This document shows, piece by piece, positions 7,344-11,062 of a DNA stretch of 11,062 bases. Both the position numbers and the translations under genes were made by a program. Position 1 is the first letter of the stretch; every line of letters begins with the position of its first letter. This DNA comes from Desulfobacteraceae bacterium 4572_89 (GTDB lineage Bacteria; Desulfobacterota; Desulfobacteria; Desulfobacterales; Desulfobacteraceae), in assembly GCA_002085465.1 (NCBI GenBank), contig NBML01000083.1:1-11062 (forward strand), in the 5' to 3' direction. The notes beneath the pieces are model-generated. The model saw only the letters and a program-made list of their open reading frames with translations. It ran no database searches and was not told the origin of the DNA.

Positions 7344-8162
7344 ATGATTACAGAAGTTTTAAAACCGGCTTCCCTTGCGGAAGCACTTACACTCAAAGAT
7401 GAAAACAACTATTATTTGAGCGGCGGAACCCAGATAAACTGGACACCAGCCCGGGCAGAAAGAAAGATAAAAGGAAAACCTTCCATTGAAAAGGTAATTC
7501 TTGTTCAGGACCTTCTCCCAAAGGATATAATAAAACAAGACTCAGATCTTTTTATCGGGGCGGGTATCACCCTGCAGGAACTGATTGATGCACCCCAGAC
7601 ACCTGAAGTCCTGAAAAAGGCGGCAGGTCTTATTGCATCAAGGAACATCAGGAATATGGCAACCCTGGGCGGCAATATTGCCGCCAACAGACCTGATTCC
7701 TATATCATTCCCTGTCTTATCGCCTTAAAAGCTCAAATCAAAATAACAGAGACCAAAACAGCAGAATCAGTCTCCATGAGTCTGGAAGACTATATAAGCC
7801 CCAAAAAAAATGACCTTAAAAATAATCTTATAGAACATATCATGCTTCCAAGAGTAGAAGGAGTCTGCCTCATTGATACGGCCTTGAAATCCTCCGCCGC
7901 TTACCCTGCTGTTATAGCTGCGGTAAGGGTGTCTGCAAGAGATGCTGTGGTAGCCCTGGGATGTGTGTCAGATCATGTCATTCGGCTGAAAGAAATAGAA
8001 CCCAACATCCTGGACAACAGTCTGTCCGGTGACAACCTTGCTGCTGCAGTGGCAGATCTTATCAATCCTCAAAGCGATCTTACAGGATCAATAGCCTATA
8101 AAAAATATATCAGTGGTTCAATGGTCGCCCACCTGGTTGCGCTTTCAAAAAAGGGGGCATAA
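7344..8162 (+). CDS. ygfM: YgfM-like FAD-binding-domain protein, partner of XdhD
   Basis: A 272-residue member of the molybdopterin dehydrogenase FAD-binding family and a paralogue of XdhB in the same operon. Landmarks are YYLSGGTQINWTP near residues 26-38 and the RNIRNMATLGGNIAANRPDS block near residues 97-116. C-terminal AYKKYISGSMVAHL resembles the end of E. coli YgfM (AYKRYITGVLVADL from memory; that protein is about 259 residues). The first flavin motif differs from XdhB: GGTQ replaces GGTD, and NRPDS replaces TSADS. FAD binding is therefore plausible but not certain. It lies directly between the deaminase and xdhD, with a 5-base gap to the latter, the same pairing as ygfM-xdhD in E. coli, so it is probably the flavin subunit of the XdhD enzyme. 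The gene looks intact. Confidence 0.85.
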   Translation: MITEVLKPASLAEALTLKDENNYYLSGGTQINWTPARAERKIKGKPSIEKVILVQDLLPKDIIKQDSDLFIGAGITLQELIDAPQTPEVLKKAAGLIASRNIRNMATLGGNIAANRPDSYIIPCLIALKAQIKITETKTAESVSMSLEDYISPKKNDLKNNLIEHIMLPRVEGVCLIDTALKSSAAYPAVIAAVRVSARDAVVALGCVSDHVIRLKEIEPNILDNSLSGDNLAAAVADLINPQSDLTGSIAYKKYISGSMVAHLVALSKKGA

Positions 8163-8167
8163 GGACA

Positions 8168-10069
8168 ATGATACTAAATTTTACATTAAACAACACACCC
8201 AGAGAGGTGTATACGGAACAGGGCGAAAACCTGAGAGAACTTTTATACAGGATGGGTATTAATTCCCTGCGAAACAGCGATGACGGCTATGCCTTTGCAG
8301 GTTCCGATTCCATACTTTTTAACGGAAAAATCGTGAGTTCATCTCTCATGATTGCAGCCCAGGTCCAGGGCAAAGATATTAAAACCGTGGAAAGCCTTTC
8401 AAAAAACGGCATGCTCTCCCCTGTACAATCGGCCATGGTGGATGCCGGGGTTGTTCAATCCGCCTATAATATCCCTGCTGCTGCCATTATTCTCACAGAC
8501 CTTCTGGACAGGATTTCCAAGCCCACAAAAGAAGATATAAAGGATGCCATGTCAGGGGTGTTTATCCGGGACAGCGGCTATGAGCAGTTCTACAATGCTG
8601 TTGATCTCGCCATTAAAAGGAAAAAAGACCCGAAATATAAAAACACACTTCCACCGGAGTTCAGGGATGACCTTAAATTTGTGGGAAAGGTCAAGTCCAA
8701 GGTGGACGGTGCAAAGCTTGTTAAAGGTGAAAGACTCTTTGTGGAAGACAGAAGAGAACAGGGGTCTGCCGTCTTAAAGATGCTCCGAAGTCCCCATGCC
8801 AGCGCCTATATAAAAAACATAGATACTAGTGAAGCGCTAAAGATTCCAGGGGTTGAAACCATTCTGACCCATAAAAACACTCCGGATGTCTGGTATACCC
8901 AGGCAGGCCAGGGTTTTCCCGAACCTTCTCCCTATGATCGAAGACTTTTTGGAGAAAAGGTGAATCATGTGGGAGACAGGGTTGCCGCTGTGGTGGCAGA
9001 TACCCATAAAATTGCAGATCTTGCTTTATCAAAAATCAAAGTTGAATATGAAGTTCTTGACCATGTGATGACCATAGATGAAGCTTCGGCCCCTGGTGCT
9101 CCTCTTATCCATAATGGTGAAATTTTTTACAGAGTGGGTGCGCCAAATGACCTTGAAGAACAGAACCTAAAATTTGATACCAGGGATGGAAAAATAAAGT
9201 ATCCCTTTCCCATTGGGGGAAATCCCAGAAAAAATATTGCAGCCAGCGTATCAGGCGGTATAGGAGATATGGAAAAAGGCTTTGCTGAAGCCGATGTTAT
9301 AGTGGAGCGGGAATATCAACCGGAAAGCCATATCCAGTGCACACCTCTGGAAATGCACTCCGTCTACACCAAGATGGATGGTGACCGGCTGATCATGCAT
9401 TGCTCCACCCAGGTGCCCTTCCATGTCAGAAGGATCACGGCTTCTGTTCTGGGAATCAGTGAAAATAAAATCCAAGTCATTAAAGAAAGGGTGGGCGGCG
9501 GATACGGATCCAAACAGGATATCCTTTTGGAAGAGGTCTGCGCCTTTGCCACCCACTCAACCGGGCGGGCTATCTTCCATCAATACTCCCGGAAAGAGGA
9601 GTTTGAGTCCTGCAGTACCAGAAAACCCATGAAAATCAGGGTAAAACTGGGTGCAAAAAAGAATGGGAAACTGACAGGGGTTTACATGGATGTAAAGGCA
9701 AACGCAGGTCCCTATGGGGCCCATGCCCTTACAGTTCCAATGAATGCCTGTTCAAAATCGTTGCCGCTTTTTTTATGCGATAATTTTGGTTTTGATGTGA
9801 CAGTCTTTTATTCAAACGCATCTCCCACAGGCGCCTACCAGGGGTATGGAGCCCCAAAAGGCTCCTATGCCCTGCAGATGGCAGCCGCAGAGCTTGCAAA
9901 AAAGCTGGGCATGGACCCTTTGGAATTCCTGGAACTTAACCGGGTCCACGAAGGGTCCATGCTGGAAATATTAAAATGTCTGGGTGAAGGCAGGGAAGGT
10001 ACTGCAGCCCCGGCAGAAAGCTGCGGCCTGGGTCCTGCCCTGGAACAGGGTGCCAAAATGATCCAATGA
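8168..10069 (+). CDS. xdhD: XdhD, fused ferredoxin-like plus molybdopterin subunit, N-terminal piece (frame-disrupted)
   Basis: The first two thirds of an XdhD-type hydroxylase. Residues 1-155 align with XdhC but contain no cysteine (see findings). The hammerhead domain follows from about residue 180 (FVGKVKSKVDGAKLVKGERL), then the molybdopterin domain with RVGGGYGSKQD (residues 441-451), GPYGAHA, and GAYQGYGAPKG, in which glutamine at codon 9839-9841 replaces the substrate-site arginine of XdhA. The frame ends at LEQGAKMIQ and TGA 10067-10069. E. coli XdhD continues from MIQ with a tryptophan and about 33 more residues before the next block found here, so this stop marks a deletion junction. 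The start ATG 8168 has TAAGGA just upstream at close spacing and sits 5 bases after the ygfM stop. The family probably acts on a purine-like heterocycle; E. coli XdhD has been linked to a selenium-dependent hydroxylase group, and its substrate is not settled. Confidence 0.87.
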   Translation: MILNFTLNNTPREVYTEQGENLRELLYRMGINSLRNSDDGYAFAGSDSILFNGKIVSSSLMIAAQVQGKDIKTVESLSKNGMLSPVQSAMVDAGVVQSAYNIPAAAIILTDLLDRISKPTKEDIKDAMSGVFIRDSGYEQFYNAVDLAIKRKKDPKYKNTLPPEFRDDLKFVGKVKSKVDGAKLVKGERLFVEDRREQGSAVLKMLRSPHASAYIKNIDTSEALKIPGVETILTHKNTPDVWYTQAGQGFPEPSPYDRRLFGEKVNHVGDRVAAVVADTHKIADLALSKIKVEYEVLDHVMTIDEASAPGAPLIHNGEIFYRVGAPNDLEEQNLKFDTRDGKIKYPFPIGGNPRKNIAASVSGGIGDMEKGFAEADVIVEREYQPESHIQCTPLEMHSVYTKMDGDRLIMHCSTQVPFHVRRITASVLGISENKIQVIKERVGGGYGSKQDILLEEVCAFATHSTGRAIFHQYSRKEEFESCSTRKPMKIRVKLGAKKNGKLTGVYMDVKANAGPYGAHALTVPMNACSKSLPLFLCDNFGFDVTVFYSNASPTGAYQGYGAPKGSYALQMAAAELAKKLGMDPLEFLELNRVHEGSMLEILKCLGEGREGTAAPAESCGLGPALEQGAKMIQ

Positions 10070-10071
10070 TT
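10064..10071 (+). other. deletion and frame junction inside xdhD, with ATGA stop-start overlap
   Basis: The left frame is homologous through CAA 10064-10066 (GAKMIQ) and then hits TGA. The right frame, one base back, is homologous from ATT 10069 (IKMMGDGTF). In xdhA the matching interval between FIN and ISLNQDG holds 126 bases (3526-3651); here it is 2. The loss is thus about 124 bases relative to xdhA, or about 103 relative to E. coli XdhD from memory; both are one more than a multiple of three. The junction forms ATGA at 10066-10069, where stop and potential start overlap. Confidence 0.78.
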
Positions 10072-10938
10072 AAGATGATGGGGGACGGGACATTCATGCT
10101 CTTTTCAGGGGGTGCTGACCTGGGTACGGGACTGGACACGGTCAGCGTTAAAATGGCATCTGAAACCCTCCAGACTGAAATGGATAATGTATCCATTCTC
10201 TCTGGCGATACAGACAATACTCCCTTTGATACCGGGGCCTATGCCTCCAGCGGTACTTATTTTTCAGGTAGCGCAGCTCTTTTGGCTGCCCAGGATATAA
10301 AGGCAAAGATCCTTGAAGCGGCTTCAACAATCATGGATGAACCTTTGGAAAATCTTAAAATCCAATACCCGGGTAAGGTGGTGGGGAAAAAAGATGAATT
10401 AACCTATACAGAACTTGCATGGCACACCCAGGCTGGAGAAGGCCAGGGCCAGCTCATGGGGCTGGGCCATTTTACCACGGATAAGCATGCCTTTCCCTAT
10501 GGCGCCCATTTTGCCCAGGTAGCTGTGAATAAAAGAACCGGTGCCATAAAGGTTCAAAAATATTATGCACTCCAGGATGCAGGCATGCCCATAAATCCGG
10601 AACTTGCCCAGGGCCAGATCTTTGGCGGGGTATTAAAATCAATTGGTCACACCCTGTATGAGGAACTGGTATACGACAGCAAGGGTAGAGCCCTTAATAC
10701 AGACCTTAGAAGCTATGGAGTTCCCATGATAGGGGATGTGCCCGAAGATTTCCAGGTCAAACTTATTCATACGGATGATCCCTACGGTCCCTATGGTGCT
10801 AAATCAATCTCAGAGATAGCAACCAATGGCGCGGCTCCGGTTATTGCCAACGCAATACACGATGCCATTGGAATCTGGATGCGGAAATGGCCTTTTACCC
10901 CGGAATCTGTGTTACGGGAATTGAAAAAACTGGGATAA
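10066..10938 (+). CDS. xdhD: XdhD, C-terminal piece (frame-disrupted)
   Basis: The final third of XdhD, in the -1 frame relative to the N-terminal piece. Conserved blocks are GGADLGTGLDTV, SGDTDNTPFDTGAYASSGTYFSG, PFGANF-like FPYGAHFAQVAVN, LQDAGMPINPELAQGQIFGG, DLRSYGVPMIGD and GAKSISEIATNGAAP. The glutamate at 10813-10815 in SISE corresponds to the catalytic glutamate of GEPP in XdhA. Together the two pieces plus about 34 lost residues give about 955 residues, the length of E. coli XdhD. ATG 10066 overlaps the upstream stop as ATGA, so reinitiation could in principle make this piece as a separate chain. No good ribosome site is seen, and the missing segment includes the conserved RKGLGVA-like strand, so I read it as part of a broken gene. 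It is the last gene of the operon in view. Confidence 0.86.
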   Translation: MIKMMGDGTFMLFSGGADLGTGLDTVSVKMASETLQTEMDNVSILSGDTDNTPFDTGAYASSGTYFSGSAALLAAQDIKAKILEAASTIMDEPLENLKIQYPGKVVGKKDELTYTELAWHTQAGEGQGQLMGLGHFTTDKHAFPYGAHFAQVAVNKRTGAIKVQKYYALQDAGMPINPELAQGQIFGGVLKSIGHTLYEELVYDSKGRALNTDLRSYGVPMIGDVPEDFQVKLIHTDDPYGPYGAKSISEIATNGAAPVIANAIHDAIGIWMRKWPFTPESVLRELKKLG

Positions 10939-11062
10939 TTATTTTCAAAGTTGACTATTCCCTTTACTTTGCCCGGCAGCCCCTGAAATAAACCGTTCGC
11001 AACTGGCTCTATCCCTGGATATTTGCCATAAGCTTGGGGGTTTTTGGGAAAAAATCCGGCAA
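10939..11062 (+). other. non-coding tail after the operon, no gene recognised
   Basis: No forward reading frame with a start and ribosome site is present. Two reverse-strand frames are open through most of this stretch to the window edge (for instance one ending at the complement of 10945-10947), so it could hold the 3' end of a convergent gene; I do not recognise either translation. No GC-rich hairpin followed by a T run is seen after the xdhD stop. The only dyads are weak: TATCC/GGATA around 11011-11022 and TTTTT/AAAAA around 11041-11053. Confidence 0.4.

Noticed and set aside
10067..10069. In-frame TGA of xdhD read as selenocysteine
   Set aside because: Reading through gives Leu-Arg and then another TGA at 10076-10078, while homology resumes in a different frame; no selenocysteine position is known at this place in the family.
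11009..11054. Rho-independent terminator after the operon
   Set aside because: Stems are 5 base pairs, AT-rich, and not followed by a T run on either strand in a convincing position.

Overview
The window is one tightly packed, rightward operon for purine-type molybdenum hydroxylases. Its products closely resemble the E. coli XdhABC and YgfK/YgfM/XdhD proteins (comparison from memory of those families; no search was run). Layout: the C-terminal three quarters of ygfK (2-2290, N-terminus outside the window); xdhA in two frame-disrupted pieces (2312-3328 and 3295-4563); xdhB (4556-5431); xdhC (5432-5914); an amidohydrolase resembling 8-oxoguanine deaminase (5922-7343); ygfM (7344-8162); xdhD in two frame-disrupted pieces (8168-10069 and 10066-10938). 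A 124-base tail (10939-11062) carries no recognisable gene. Gaps between genes are 0 to 21 bases or are overlaps, and I see no internal promoter or terminator, so a single transcript is likely.

The operon encodes two molybdenum hydroxylase modules. XdhA-XdhB-XdhC is a standard three-subunit enzyme: molybdopterin, FAD and two [2Fe-2S] clusters. YgfM-XdhD is a divergent second module. Its ferredoxin-like N-terminal domain has lost all eight cluster cysteines, and its FAD-type partner has an altered flavin motif, so it probably needs another redox partner. YgfK, a GltD-like flavin and iron-sulfur protein, is the obvious candidate. The deaminase would feed 8-oxopurines, most simply 8-oxoguanine to urate, into the same pool. 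The likely role is anaerobic purine catabolism (inference).

The most striking feature is that both molybdenum-binding subunits, and no other gene here, are broken. Each has lost an internal segment and the reading frame steps by -1 at the loss. The paralogue elsewhere in the window still carries the missing segment, so the losses show from the window alone: about 58 bases in xdhA, and about 100-125 bases in xdhD. Flanking sequence is otherwise intact and well conserved, which points to very recent inactivation or to an assembly artefact.

Organism: moderate base composition, strong AGGAGG-type ribosome sites and an iron-sulfur-rich anaerobic operon suggest an anaerobic bacterium. A sulfate-reducing Desulfobacterales-like genome is my guess by general resemblance, with low confidence.
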